From assembly GCF_005239225.2 (NCBI RefSeq), contig NC_133300.1, positions 8,957,875 through 9,021,874 of the forward strand: DNA of 64,000 bases, read 5' to 3'. How positions within the stretch are numbered: position 1 is the first letter of the stretch; every line of letters begins with the position of its first letter. Source of the stretch: Populus alba (taxonomy: Eukaryota; Streptophyta; Magnoliopsida; Malpighiales; Salicaceae). The notes under the pieces are model-generated. The model was given only the letters and a program-made list of their open reading frames with translations. It made no database searches and was not told the origin of the DNA. A program made the translations under genes and the position numbers. Shown here piece by piece: positions 21,432-33,457 of this stretch.

Positions 21432-23378
21432 TGATTAGTACTTAAAAGTGCGTATTTATCAAGGTTTTATGTCCTTATTTTGCACTTAAAGTAGCAATAA
21501 CTCCTTAACTAAAGCATGTTTTATAATAACAAGTATAATACTGTAAAATGCCTTAATATATGGTAAATTTTCATCTTAAATGCAGGCCTATCATATAAAT
21601 CAAAGGATTGATTGATGAGTTCAAGTATGGAAATTGAAAGGACAGAGAGAGGGCCAAACTTAGAAAAGAGATGTTGGTGCAGTCCAAACTGGAACACTGT
21701 TCGGTAATTAGGTCATATCTCGAGTTCTAGATGTCAAAATGATCTCAAATTTTTACAAACATTCAGTAAGACATAGGCCTACAACTTTCATGTGGACAGT
21801 AAGATCTAAGAAGACCGTTTGCAAGTCCAAACTATAGCAACAACGGAGAAGTCCAAATCTGTCCTTCAGCGAGAACACTATTCAGTGTTTGGCCCATATC
21901 TGGAGTTCTAGAAGTCCAAATGACCTCCATTTTTTTTCCTAGAAAGCTGAGTCAATTTCCTACAACTTTCATGTTTTCAAGTGGTCCCATTTTTGATGCT
22001 AGCAATTTCGTTTTATTCAGACAAGAAGATAAGGATTTTCACAAAGTTAAGAGTTGGCCACCCACTCAACAATTAGTCATCAAATCAATAATTCTGAATT
22101 TTGGCCTATAAAAGGAGGTATCTGCCATGTATTTAGGGGCTTGGTTGTTTAGATCAAGTTCATGCTCTTTATTTCTCTCTTTTTATTTTTTTTGTAATTC
22201 TTAAGTTTTGCTTTCATTAATATATTGTTTATGCTTTTCATTTCCTTTCATTTTCTTAGTTAACTTGTATCTTATTTATGTTCTTTTTTGTTTATTTATG
22301 TTTCTCTTCTTCATTATGTTTAGCTAAGTTTATTATGTCAAGGTGAAAAGGTTACACTAATGGTGTAAGAATAAATATAGTGTAAACTCAACATGGATCT
22401 TAATGTTTAGTATTAACATGTCTTATCTTTTTATCTTACTAATTCTTAATACCTTGCTTGTTAAATGGTTAATCTAGATTTGTGTTGCATAACACTTGGT
22501 ACAACAAATGCTTGGCACTCTCATAGCCCAACCGTATGGTATTACCTACACTTGTGCTATGAAAGGAACTTGATTTGTTGTTAACATAAGTTAGCATCAT
22601 GAATTCCTGACAATATTTAAAAGTTTGGTGTTACTTAAATAAGATAATTAATATGATCATGTTAATAATTTATAATGAGCTATTAATGAGAAATCATCCG
22701 ATTGGAACGTCCTTTGTGTGTGGTTTCCAGTTGAATAATAAGAGTTTATATTATACTTGTTTGAAATACCATTAGTGAATCCTCTAACCTTGACATTTGT
22801 TTTTATCATTGTTTAATCCTTACATTAATCTTCCATCTCAAAGTTCTCATTAATTTCTTCATCTTCATCTTCTTCTTCTTTACTACTACTACTACTACTA
22901 CTAGTATTATTATTACTATTATTATTACTATTACTATTATTATTATTATTGTTATTATTATTATTTACATTCTTGTTATATTTTATGTACGTTAAGTATG
23001 CTCTGTGTTTGATCAAGGATCCTGACATTGTTGGTCTTGCCTTGTTCATTCGCATCAGAAATCTGTTTATATTATATAATAAATCTCTTTGATCTTTTCA
23101 TAAAATCAGTATATAGGTTAGAAACTTGTGACCCGATCATTTAGATCATTCTCAGGTATAACAATGCCACGTACCGAGTATTATTATTAATTTTACTATT
23201 ACTATTACTATTATTGTTATTATTGTTGTTATTGTTGTTGTTGTTGTTGTTGTTGTTGTATTGTTATTTATAATTTATACAATTAACCTCTCTGTGGTTC
23301 GACCCCGTTCTTGCCGGGTTATTTATTACTTCGACACTCCTGCACTTGGGAGAAGACATTAATCTTTTGGTCGTGTCA
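21432..23378 (+). repeat. 3' LTR of Athila element 1
   Basis: The LTR is 1,947 bp, TGATTAG...GTGTCA, with a TATA box at 22107. It contains a longer and more varied Asn/Ser-coding-like triplet microsatellite (about 22860-22965) than the 5' LTR. It is followed by CAATG, the right copy of the target-site duplication, and then by G1 LTR sequence. Confidence 0.9.
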
Positions 23379-23838
23379 CAATGCTTTCATAAGAAGTAAA
23401 GTATTTTAAGTTAAAAATTATGGTACAATTCTCACCCAAAGAGAACCTTTATATTATTTGTGTTGGGACCTATCATTGGTATCAAAGATGGATTAGTAAT
23501 GGGAACCAACAAGGAGCGCATTGAGCACTTGGAATTTGGACTCGGGGTAGTTCAAGATGGTCTTTAGCGAATGGAGTTGGGAATGAACGATAAGCTCCAC
23601 CATTTAGAGGAAACTCTTAATTTACTTTCAAATATGTTAATCGCAAATCAAGGGAATCCCAACCACGACAACCATCACAGAGAAGGCAGCAATGGGGGCT
23701 AGCAGATCATCTCCTCCAAAACAACAAAATTGGACTCTTTATTATTTTTAAGGGATGACCTAACCGAATGGTTCGATCATGTGGAACAATTTTTTGAATA
23801 CTTGGGCACAACTGAAAACCAAAAGGTCCCATGATTGC
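23379..23838 (+). pseudogene. Right end of the G1 LTR, tRNA-Met primer-binding site and start of G1 gag
   Basis: After element 1 the G1 LTR resumes. The primer-binding site TGGTATCAAAGA (23477-23488) is close to the initiator-tRNA-Met type. The gag frame starts at ATG 23499 ('MGTNKERIEHLEFGLGVV') and has stops (Trp/Gln to stop changes). It is interrupted at 23838 by Athila element 2, and its continuation is found at 35030 after the right-hand LTR, with ATTGC duplicated. Confidence 0.8.
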
Positions 23839-25403
23839 TGATTAGTAGTTAAAAGTGCATGTTTATCAAGGTTTTATATCATCATTTTGCACTTGAAGTA
23901 TCAATAACTCCTTAACTAAAGCATGTTTTATAATAACAAGTTTAATACTATAAGATACCTTAATTTATGGTAAATGCTCATCTTAAATGCAGGCCTATCA
24001 CATAAATAAAAGGATTGATTGATGAGTTTAAGTATTGAAAGTGAAAGGACAAAGAGATGGCCAAACTGAGAAAAGAGATGCCGGTACAGTCCAAACCGGA
24101 ACATTTCTTGGTAATTGGATCATATCTGGAGCTCTAGATCTCGGATTTAGGTCTATTTTATATGGATGGAAAGGTAAGACAAAGGCCTATAACTTTCATG
24201 CGGAGCCCAAGATTTAAAAAGGCCATTTTGAAGTCCAAACTGAAGGAACAACGAAGAAGTTCGAAGCTGTCCTGCAGCCCAGACACTATTTAGTGTTCAA
24301 CCCATATCTTGAGTTCTAGAAGTCCAAATGACCTCATCTTTTTTTTGTTGGAAAGCTGAGACAATTTCCTAGAACATTCTTGAGGATTCTGGGAAAATTA
24401 TGATGTTAGCAATGACGTCTTGTTCAGACAAGAAGATAAGGATTGTCACCAAGTCAAGATGTGGCCACCCACCCATCAATTAGTCAACAAATCAATAGTT
24501 CCAAATTTTGGCCTATAAAAGAAGGAACTTACCATGTATTGAGCCATCTTGGTTTCCAGATCAAGATCATGCTCTTGCCTTCTCTCTTTGTATTGCTTAT
24601 GTTTTGCTTTCATTAATATCAAGTTTATGCACTTAATTTCCTTTCCTTTACTTAGTTAACTTCTTTCTCATTTATGTTCTTATCTTGTTCATTTATGTTT
24701 CTTTCTTTCATTATGTTTAGCTAAGTTAATTATGTCAAGGTAAAAAGGGTACACTAATGGTGTAAGAATAAGTATAATATAAACTTAACATGGACCTTAG
24801 CGTTGGATACTAACATGTTTTATATTTGTTATCTTGTTCACTTTTAATACTTTTGCTTGTTAAATGGTTAATCTAGATTTATGTTGTATAACACTTGGTA
24901 CAACAAATACTTGGTACTTTCATAGCCCATACTGTATGGTATAACCGACACCTGAGCTATGAAAGGAACTTGATTTGTTGTTAACATAAGTTATAATCAT
25001 GAATGCCTGCCAACATTTACAAGTATTAGCTTTATTCGAATAAGATAACTAATGTAATCATGTTAACAATTTATAATCTGATTGGAACCTCTTTTATATG
25101 TGGTTTCCAATTGAGTAATAAGAGTTTATACTATACTTGTTTGAAGTACCATTAGTGGATCCTCTAACCTTGACATTTATTTTTATCATTGTTTAATCCT
25201 TACATTAATCTTTCAACTCAAAGTTCTCATTAATTTCTTCCTTCTCTTCTTTATTATTGTTGTTGTTGTTGTTGTTATTGTTGCATTGTTATTTATAATT
25301 TACACAATTAACCTCTCTGTGGTTCGACCCTGGTCTTGCCGGGTTATTTATTACTTCGACACTCCTGTACTTGGGAGAAGACATCAAGCTTTTGGTCGTG
25401 TCA
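23839..25403 (+). repeat. 5' LTR of Athila element 2
   Basis: The LTR is 1,565 bp, starting TGATTAGTAGTTAAAAG and ending GTCGTGTCA, with a TATA box at 24514. Relative to element 1's LTRs it lacks about 300 bp around the (TAC)n block, so the two elements belong to different subfamilies. It is nearly identical to 33458-35024. Confidence 0.9.
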
Positions 25404-25409
25404 AGTTTT

Positions 25410-25427
25410 TGGCGCCGTTGCCGGGGA
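25410..25427 (+). other. Primer-binding site, tRNA-Asp
   Basis: TGGCGCCGTTGCCGGGGA, six bases after the 5' LTR, is complementary to the 3' end of plant tRNA-Asp including CCA. It is intact, unlike the site in element 1. Confidence 0.9.
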
Positions 25428-25635
25428 GGTAAATTCTTGTATAAATTATAATATTTAATTTATTTTCTCTTTTCACTTTTCATTTTATCTAACTTTTGTT
25501 TTCTTTGTTTTGTTTTGTTTCTTTTTCTTCTATTTTCTTTTCTTCCTTTTATTCTCTTCTTACACGTGCATTAGAGTTTGGTCACGTACATTAAGTGGTT
25601 GACTTTGTAAGGTATCCTCATCATTTTCAGAAAAT

Positions 25636-28600
25636 ATGGCCAAAGAAGATAATTAATCACTTCATAATGAGAATAATGAGAATAACCATAGGAGAACACT
25701 TAGAGACCACATGAATCCCACAAGAACAAGTGCACCCTCATGCATAGTTTTCCCTCCAGATGCATCTCACTTTAATTTTAAGCTAGACATTATTCAACTT
25801 TTACCTTCTTTTCATGGCTTAGACCTAGAAAATCTATACTTGCATTTAAGAGAATTTGAGGAGGTCTGTAATACCTATAATGACTCAAATTGTAGCATGA
25901 ACACCATTCGATTAAAGCTTTTTCCTTTTTCATTAAAAGATAAAGCTAAAACATGGCTACAAAATTTGAGACCAGGATCCATTCGTGCTTGAGATGAAAT
26001 GCAACAACAATTTTTAAAGAAGTTTTTTCCGTCTCACAGAACAAACTCTTTCAAAAGACAAATCATCACTTTCACTCAAAAACCAGGAGAAACATTTTAC
26101 CAATGTTGGGATAGGTATCGAGATTTGCTTAATACTTGCCCTCATCATGGTTTTGAAACATGGAGATTGGTTTCACATTTTATGAAGGTTTAACACCTAG
26201 AGATAGACAAATTGTTGAATTGATGTGCAATGAAACTTTCGAAGATAAAGACCCTAATGAAGCAATGGAGTACCTAGACTTGCTAGTCGAAAATGCTCAA
26301 AATTGGGACACCACAGGTACTTATGAGGCACCAAGTAAAACTCAACCTCATACATCTAGTGGAGGTATGCAAAACCTTAGGGAAGATCATGACCTCCAAG
26401 CCAAGTTTGCATCTTTAGCTAGAAAAGTGGAAGCACTTGAATTGAAAAAGAGTGGTCAATTAAAATCTGTTCAAGACATTGTGTGTCAAATCTGTGAAAC
26501 CAAGGAACACTCAACAAATGATTGTCCAACTTTTCCTTCTTTTAGGGAATGCCTCTATGAACAAGCTCATGCTTTAAACAGTTTCCAAAGACCCAACCAT
26601 AACCCATACTCACAAACAAAGAACCCTGGTTGGAGAAATCACCCAAATTTCAGTTGGAAGAGTGATAACAACAATGCACAAACTTCACAGCCACCGTTTC
26701 AAACATACCATAATTTTCAAAATTCTCATGGATATGCACCTCCTTATGCTCCACCTCCTAGAAGAAATTTTGAGGAAACATTGCATGCATTCATTGAAAA
26801 GCAGGAGACAATCAACACTCAACTTGCTCAAAGCATGATAGATTTTAAAGATGCTCTTGCAAAATTAACATCTGCTCTCAGTTTCCAAGAGAAAGGTAAG
26901 TTTCCATCTCAACCACAGCAAAATCCAAAAGGGCAATACAATGTAAATGCGAGTAGTTCTGGAAGCCAACACATGGATCAAGTCAAATCAGTCATCACTC
27001 TTCGTAGTGGTAAGGTTATTGACAAACCCATTCTTGAACCTTGTGAGAAAGATGATGAGTCTATCTCTGAGGGTAAGGAATGGGTTGAACCTGAACATTG
27101 CAAAGAGAAGGCTGATTCCCCGCCAGCACTTCCATTTCCTCATGCCATGACCAAACAAAGGAAAGTCAATCACAACTCTGAAATCTTTGAAATTTTCAAA
27201 CAGGTAAGGATCAATATACCTTTGTTGGATGCTATTAAACAGGTTCCTTTCTATGCTAAATTTTTGAAAGATTTGTGCACTGTGAAGAGAAAACTGAATG
27301 TGAAAAAGAAAGCCTTTTTAGCCGAACAAGTAAGTGCCATTCGTCAGAACAATAATGCTTTGAAATATAAAGACCCTAGTTGTCCTACAATTTCTTGCTT
27401 TATTGGAGAACATAAAATTGAAAGAGCCTTACTTGATCTTGGAGCTAGTGTGAATTTACTTCCATATTCAGTCTTTCAAAGTCTCAATCTAGGTGAGTTA
27501 AAACCAACCTCTGTAACTCTTTTACTTGCCGATAGATCTGTAAAAGTGCCTAGAGGAATAGTTGAGGATGTGTTAGTACAAGTTGATAAATTCATTTATC
27601 CTGTGGATTTTGTTGTCTTGGATACACAACCTGTTGAAGCATGTAATTCAATTCCTGTCATTTTAGGACGTCCATTTCTTGCCACTTCTAATGCATTGAT
27701 TAATTGTAGGAATGGACTGATGAAGCTATCATTTGAAAACATGACATTGGAGATGAATATTTTCAACATTTACAAGCAACCTGGAGATGATAATGATTTA
27801 CAGGAAGTGGACTTTATTGAAAAATTAGTTCATGATCAATTTCAAACCACTTCCAGTGAAACTGAGATTGATGAATCTGATGATTTGCAAATGGTCTACT
27901 TTCAGGAATCAAAGGCATGCAATTGGAGACCACAAATTGAAGAATTGCCACCACAATCAATTGAGCCCATACCTTCAAGTGTTCAACCACCAAAACCTGA
28001 ATTGAAGCCGTTACCATTTAATCTCAAATACTCATTTTTGGGAGAAAATAAAACTTTTCTAGTAATAATCTCTTCCAAACTTAATGCACATCAAGAAGGT
28101 AAGTTATTACAGACTCTGAAAATGCACAAAAATACATTAGGATGGACCATAGCTGACATAAAAGGAATTAGCCCTTTGATTTGCACACACAGGATTTATT
28201 TGGAGGAAAATGCTAAACCCTCTAGAGAAATGCAACGAAGGCTTAATCCTAATACGAAAGAAGTAGTGAAAAATGAAGTCATTAAGCTTTTAGATAATGG
28301 AATCATTTATCCTATTTCTGACAGCAAATGGGTAAGTCCTACCAAAGTTGTACCCAAAAAGTCTGGAGTCACTGTGATAACGAATAAGAAAAATGAGTTA
28401 ATTCCAACTAGGATTGTTACTGGTTGGTGCATGTGCATTGACTATAGGAAACTTAATTCTATGACTAGAAAAGATCATTTCCCTTTACCTTTCATGGATC
28501 AAATCCTAGAAAGAATTGCAGGTCATGAATTTTATTGTTTCCTAGATGGCTATTCAGGTTACAATCAAATTGAAATTGCATTGGAAGATCAAGAGAAGAC

Positions 28601-29579
28601 TACTTTCACATGTCCATTTGGTACTTTTGCATATCGAAGGATGCCTTTTGGATTATGTAATGCACCAGCCACGTTTCAAAGATGCATGCTTAGCATATTC
28701 AGTGATATGGTTGAACGTTTTCTTGAGATTTTTATGGATGATTTTTCTGTTTTTGGTGATTCATTTGATGATTGTTTGACTAACTTAGAAAAGGTTTTGA
28801 GCAGGTGTTAAGAAAAGAATCTTGTACTGAATTGGGAAAAATGTCACTTTATGGTAACAAACGGCATTGTACTTGGTCACATTGTTTCATCGAAAGGAAT
28901 TGAGGTTGACAAATCTAAAATCGAGTTAATTGCCAACTTACCAACACCAAAATCTATTAAAGATGTTAGATCATTCTTAGGACATGCTGGTTTTTACAGA
29001 AGGTTCATAAAAGATTTTAGTGTAATATCTAAGCCCTTGAGTAACCTTCTAACAAAGGATAATATTTTTGAATGGACTGAACATTGTGAAATAAGGCCTT
29101 TGTTAAACTTAAAAAACTTGCTTACTTCTGCTCCTGTCATTCAACCTCCTGATTGGTCATTACCTTTTGAAATAATGTGTGACGCTAGTGATTATGTCGT
29201 GGGTGCTGTCTTGGGACAAAGAAAAGATAAGAAACCTTATGTGATTTACTATGCAAGTAAAACTTTAAATAGTGCTCAAATGAATTACACCACCACTGAA
29301 AAAGAATTACTTGTAGTAGTATTTGCTTGTGATAAATTCAGGTCTTATCTAGTTGGCTCACCTGTTGTTGTTTTTAGTGATCATGCAGCATTGAAATATC
29401 TTCTTTATAAGAAAGATTCTAAGGCTAGATTGATGCGGTGGATTTTGTTACTTCAAGAATTTGATATCACAATCAAAGACAAGAAAGGCACTGAAAATGT
29501 TGTTGTAGATCATTTGTCAAGATTAACAACAGATTCAAAATCTAACATCACACCAATCGATGACTATTTTCCCGAATGA
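25636..29579 (+). pseudogene. Gag-protease-RT-RNase H of Athila element 2, few lesions
   Basis: The frame starts at ATG 25636. Lesions seen are TAA at 25654, a Trp-to-TGA change at 25990, a small frameshift near 26187 and one TAA at 28809-28811 inside RT. Open segments are 25711-25992, 26160-28811 (883 codons) and 28812-29579. Domains in order are gag, a linker, the protease (active site in 'LLDLGASVNLLP' near 27430), RT from 'GWCMCIDYRKLNSM' (28423) to the catalytic box 'FMDDFSVFG' (about 28732-28760), RT thumb and RNase H ('[15 protein letters not shown]' near 29176). It ends with TGA at 29577. This is the only RT in the window whose catalytic Asp pair is intact on a long frame. Confidence 0.9.
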
Positions 29580-30230
29580 ATCTTACTTTCTGATTTGTAC
29601 GATGCCTTTGGTTTGCTAATATTTTAATTTTCTTGTTTCAGGACAATTGCCAGCTCACTAGAGTATCGAAGACAAAGGAAAGTTTTTGAACGAAGTGAAG
29701 AACTTTTATGTGGATGACCCTTACTTATTCAAAAATTGTCCTGATCAAATATTTCAAAGATGCATTCCCGACAATGAGGTAAGTAGTGTCATTAAACTTT
29801 GTCATTATGAGGCACGTGGGAGTCATTTCTCATAAAAAAGGATGATTGCAAAAATCTTACAATCTAGATTCTATTGGCCCACCATGTTCAAAGACACACA
29901 TGTGTTCTGCAAAGCTTGTGAAAATTGTCAAAAGTCAGGATTTATTTCAAAACATAAGGAATCTTTAGATAATCTTCTATTGACTTTTGCAACATATCCT
30001 GGTGGCAATGTGCAATGTGCATTTCATGACTTATGACCCAATTTTCATAAAGAACATGATCAACTTAGTCTTGGGAATCTGACTAAAAAAGACCCTGTTT
30101 GCCAGTTTTTAAGAAAACTGGATGGGAAGCCTATCCCCGACCCATAAAGGGCGTTTAAACAGTTCTTGGACGTAAAACCAAGGGAAGATGTGAGCCACAA
30201 TCACAACTACCTGTACATACATGTTTTTTT
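29580..30230 (+). pseudogene. Integrase N terminus fused to the tail of ORF-X, element 2
   Basis: Broken frames continue the pol to the integrase zinc-binding motif ('FYWPTMFKDTHVFCKACENC' at about 29872-29931, both Cys kept). The sequence then jumps directly to the last third of ORF-X ('ESLDNLLLTFATYPGGN' at about 29959) with no integrase core. The open segment is 29842-30036, ended by TGA where Trp is expected. A further segment equivalent to the end of ORF-X runs to about 30200. The breakpoint differs from that in element 1. Confidence 0.75.
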
Positions 30231-30287
30231 CAAAATAAATAAATTAATAAAAGAGAGAGAGAGAGAGTGTGGAGAACTACAACTAGC

Positions 30288-30298
30288 CTATATATAGG
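30288..30298 (+). promoter_or_regulatory. TATA box before the LOG-like copy of element 2
   Basis: CTATATATAGG lies after a (GA)n tract (30251-30268) and 102 bp before the ATG at 30400, in the same layout as in element 1. Promoter activity is inferred. Confidence 0.45.
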
Positions 30299-30399
30299 TG
30301 GTATGATTGCATTTTCAATTTTTCATCTATAAATTCTTCTCTTCCTTTCCTTCATTTCTACTCATCCCATACATTCATCAAATATAGAAGTGTGTAGAA

Positions 30400-31055
30400 A
30401 TGGCAGGTTCCTCAAGTCATCACATAAGAAATATTTGTGTTTTTTGTGGATCCAGTCCTAGGAAAGAAAAAGAGTTTTTAGAATCAGCAAATCATCTTGG
30501 TCAGGTACTAGCTGAGAGAAAGATTCATTTAGTGTATGGGGAGGCAGCCTTTGGGTTAATGAGGAGGTGTGTCAATGCTGCATTTTTAGGAGGCAGTCAA
30601 GTTTTGGGGTTGTCCCCAAAGCTTTAGCAAATGGGACATCATTGGAAAAACAATTGAGAGAGAACTACAGGTCCCAACAATGTCTGATCGCTGAACGCCA
30701 TGTTTAGCCATACTGATGCCTTCATTGCCTTACCAGGTGGTCTGGGCACATTGGAAGAGATCTTTCATATTTCATCTTGGGCCCAACTGCACATTCACCA
30801 TAAAACCTATAGGTTTGTTAAATGTTAATGGTTTTTATGATAAGTTGTTGTCTTTCCTTGATTAAGCTGTTGGAACAGGAATTTCTAAACATTCTTCGCA
30901 CGACAAATCATAATCCTCTGCTGCTACTTGCTGAACAATTGATTGACCAATTATAATCTTTCATCCCTGTCATTGATCCCTATATGAGTCGCCTAGATTT
31001 GGTCAACTACGCAAAGCCGTAAAAAGCTTAGATTAGATTTGAGCCTTTCATTTGT
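30400..31055 (+). pseudogene. LOG: LOG-like gene of Athila element 2, frameshifted
   Basis: This is homologous along its length to the LOG-like gene of element 1, with the same leader. The first 40-50 codons are open and keep 'ICVFCGSS' with the usual Cys. Small insertions and deletions from about 30538 onward break the frame several times (for example near 30540, 30620, 30690 and 30880-30930). The segment coding '[10 protein letters not shown]' (30729-30760) and the Trp codon that is TAG in element 1 (tcatcttgggcc, near 30775) are present. The lesions are almost all 1-3-base indels, unlike the point mutations in the rest of the element, so some may be assembly errors. Confidence 0.8.
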
Positions 31056-31948
31056 GAAACATTGTGTCTTGTGTTTTTTTTAGCATATTATTTTATTTTG
31101 TTACTTCTTATATTTGTTTAAGTGTGTTTCAGGTTTGTCAGTGTTTGCTTGTTTCAGGTAATGTCTTCTATACTCTATCTTTCTACCTTAAGACATTGAG
31201 GGCCAATGTCTCGTTTTGGTTGGGGGGAGGGTAGTAGTTTTTTTTTAAAAAAAAAAAATTGTTTTCTATTTTTAAAAAACTATTTGCAAAACTGTTGTTA
31301 CTAGGATGGCCAGAGTAAAAGAAGTTCTTTTGTTAAAGTTCTTAAGACGCATCTTAGTAAAAAATTCATTTGCAATATTCATAACAAGGCTTATTAGAAT
31401 ACTTTTTGAAATATTCAGGTTTACAAACTCTCGTATTGTTAGCACTTGATTATGCTCCTATATGCTCATTTAACAAGTATTCTTAAACCTTATTTTCACA
31501 CACACACTTTAACATATGATTATGGGCTGGACATTGATTATTACATTATTTATGTTCTTTTGTTAAAGGTAAACAACTAAGTGAAAAGGGATATTATATA
31601 ATTTGCAAAAAAATAATGATAATAAAAAAAAGTTTTGGTTTCGTAGCCTCCTAACCTATTAAAGCCTGAAAACAAAACCCTAAATCAACTGATAATTACG
31701 CTTGTTACATTTGAGGAGAGCTTAAGGAAATAATTGCACTATCTAAGTAGATAAGCTTTAGGGTGTCTCAACACCTAATGCCCTAAGACCAACGTCTGGA
31801 GTCATTAGCCAAAAAGCCATGGCCCTAACCCCTAACATAGAGCAATTAAGCCTGTTGATAAGGGGTTTAGTAATATCTTGTTTAAGCCAATAGAATTTGC
31901 AAATTGTTTTTTCTATTTTAACGCTTTGATTACTCTAGTAATAAGCTG
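31056..31948 (+). other. 3' non-coding region of element 2, indel-rich
   Basis: This matches 20240-21431 of element 1, including the 'ttaagacattgagg' block (31188) and 'ggttggggggagg'. From about 31600 it has lost many short blocks, and the polypurine tract and the first LTR bases are missing. No ORF. Confidence 0.65.
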
Positions 31949-33152
31949 TACTTAAAACTATGGGAGTCCTTATTTTGCATAAAGCATGGCAAGTATAATA
32001 CCCTTATGTAAATGTTCATCTTAAATGCAGGCCATATTCATATAAAATCAAAGATTGATTGATGAGTTAAAGACAAGAGAGGGCCAAACTTAGAAAATAG
32101 ATGTTGGTGCAGAACTAACGTAATTGCATATCTCGAGTTCTAGATATCAAAATGATCTGTATTCAGTAAGACATAGGCTGCAACATGTGGACAGTAAGAT
32201 CGAGTTTGCAAGTAGTCCAAATCCTGTCCTTCTGTTCAGTGTTTGGTCTGGAGTTCTAGAAGTCCAAATGACCTCCATTTTTTTTTCCTGGAAAAGCTGA
32301 GTCAATTTCCTACCTTTCAAACCACCTAGCAACCAGACAAGAAGATAAGGATTTTCACAAAGTTAAGAGGATTAGTCATTTGAAGCCTAAAAAACGTGTA
32401 TTTAGGGGCTTGCGTGTTCAGAAGTTCATGCTCTTTACTTTATATTTTTGTTGTAATTCTTAAGTTTTTGCTTTATTAATATCTTGTTTATGCTTTTCAT
32501 TTCCTTCCTTTTCTTAGTTAAACTTGTATCTTATTTATGTTCTTTTTTTTTAATGTTTCTCTTCTTCATTTTGTAGCCTAAGTTTATTATGTCAAGGTGA
32601 AAAGGTTACACTAATGGTGTAAGAATAAAAGTGTAAAAAAAAAAAAAAAAATAAAAAAGTATAATAATAATAATAATACACCCCAAACCCAAGGAAGTTC
32701 ACATGTTAATAATTTATAATGAGCATAATTAAACATAATTGTTTAACTATATGAATCCTCTAACCTTGACATTTGTTTTTATTATTGTTTTCTTCCAACT
32801 AAAACTACTACTATTAGTAGTATTATCTATTACTATTACTATTACTATTACTATTACTATTATTATTATTGTTATTATTATTATTACATTCTTGTATTAT
32901 TTTATGTTATGTTAACTGTGTTTGATCAAGGATCCTGAAAGCATCAGGTTTATATTATATAATATATCTCTTTGATCTTTTTAGTATATAGGTTGGACCT
33001 GTGACCCGTATGTATAACAAGCACATAACCGAGTATTATTATTAATATTACTATTACTATTACTATTATTTATTGTTGTTATGACCTCTCTGTTCGAGTT
33101 TTGTTATTTATTACTTCGACACTTTTGGAGAAGATTAATCTTTTGCGTCGTG
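31949..33152 (+). repeat. Degraded extra copy of an element-1-type LTR
   Basis: Ordered fragments of the element 1 3' LTR are present (21432-23378), shortened from 1.95 to about 1.2 kb by dozens of small deletions. An added A/T-rich block at 32634-32680 includes a 17-A run and (ATA)n. It sits where element 2's own 3' LTR should begin. Confidence 0.7.
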
Positions 33153-33457
33153 AATGGAAGTAAAGTTAAGAAATTATGTACAATTCTCACCCAAAGAGAA
33201 CCTTTATATTATGTGTTGACCTATCATTGTGTATCAAAGATGGGATTAATAATGGGAACAACAAGAGCGCATTTGAGCACTTGGAATTGACTCGGGGTAG
33301 TTCAAGATGGTCTTTAGCGAAAATTTGAACGATAAACCCACCTAGAGGAAACTCTTAATTGATGTTAATCGCAAATCTTAGATCATCTCCTAAACAAAAA
33401 TTGGTTAAGGATGATCATGTGGAACAATTTTTTGAATATTGGGCCAACTGTGATTGC
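33153..33457 (+). repeat. Degraded second copy of the G1 LTR end/gag start
   Basis: This is an indel-riddled duplicate of 23379-23838. It includes 'caattctcacccaaagagaa', the primer-binding-site region and gag fragments, and ends with the same GATTGC junction to an element 2 LTR. Its presence inside element 2 cannot be explained by retrotransposition alone. Confidence 0.75.

Larger units (their letters stand above)
13456..23378 (+). mobile_element. Athila-type LTR retrotransposon, element 1, carrying a LOG-like gene
   Basis: The element has two LTRs of about 1.9 kb that begin TGATTAG and end GTGTCA. A primer-binding site complementary to plant tRNA-Asp follows the 5' LTR, and a G-rich polypurine tract precedes the 3' LTR. 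Flanks are TAATG (13451-13455) and CAATG (23379-23383), a 5-bp target-site duplication with one mismatch. In order it holds gag-protease with several stops, a doubly deleted pol, an unrecognised ORF, a TATA-bearing segment, a LOG-like gene with one stop, and a non-coding 3' region. RT and the integrase core are missing, so it cannot be autonomous. It was assigned to Athila from the protease style (LLDLGASVNLLP), the tRNA-Asp site and the extra 3' coding space. It is inserted in the G1 LTR. Confidence 0.9.
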
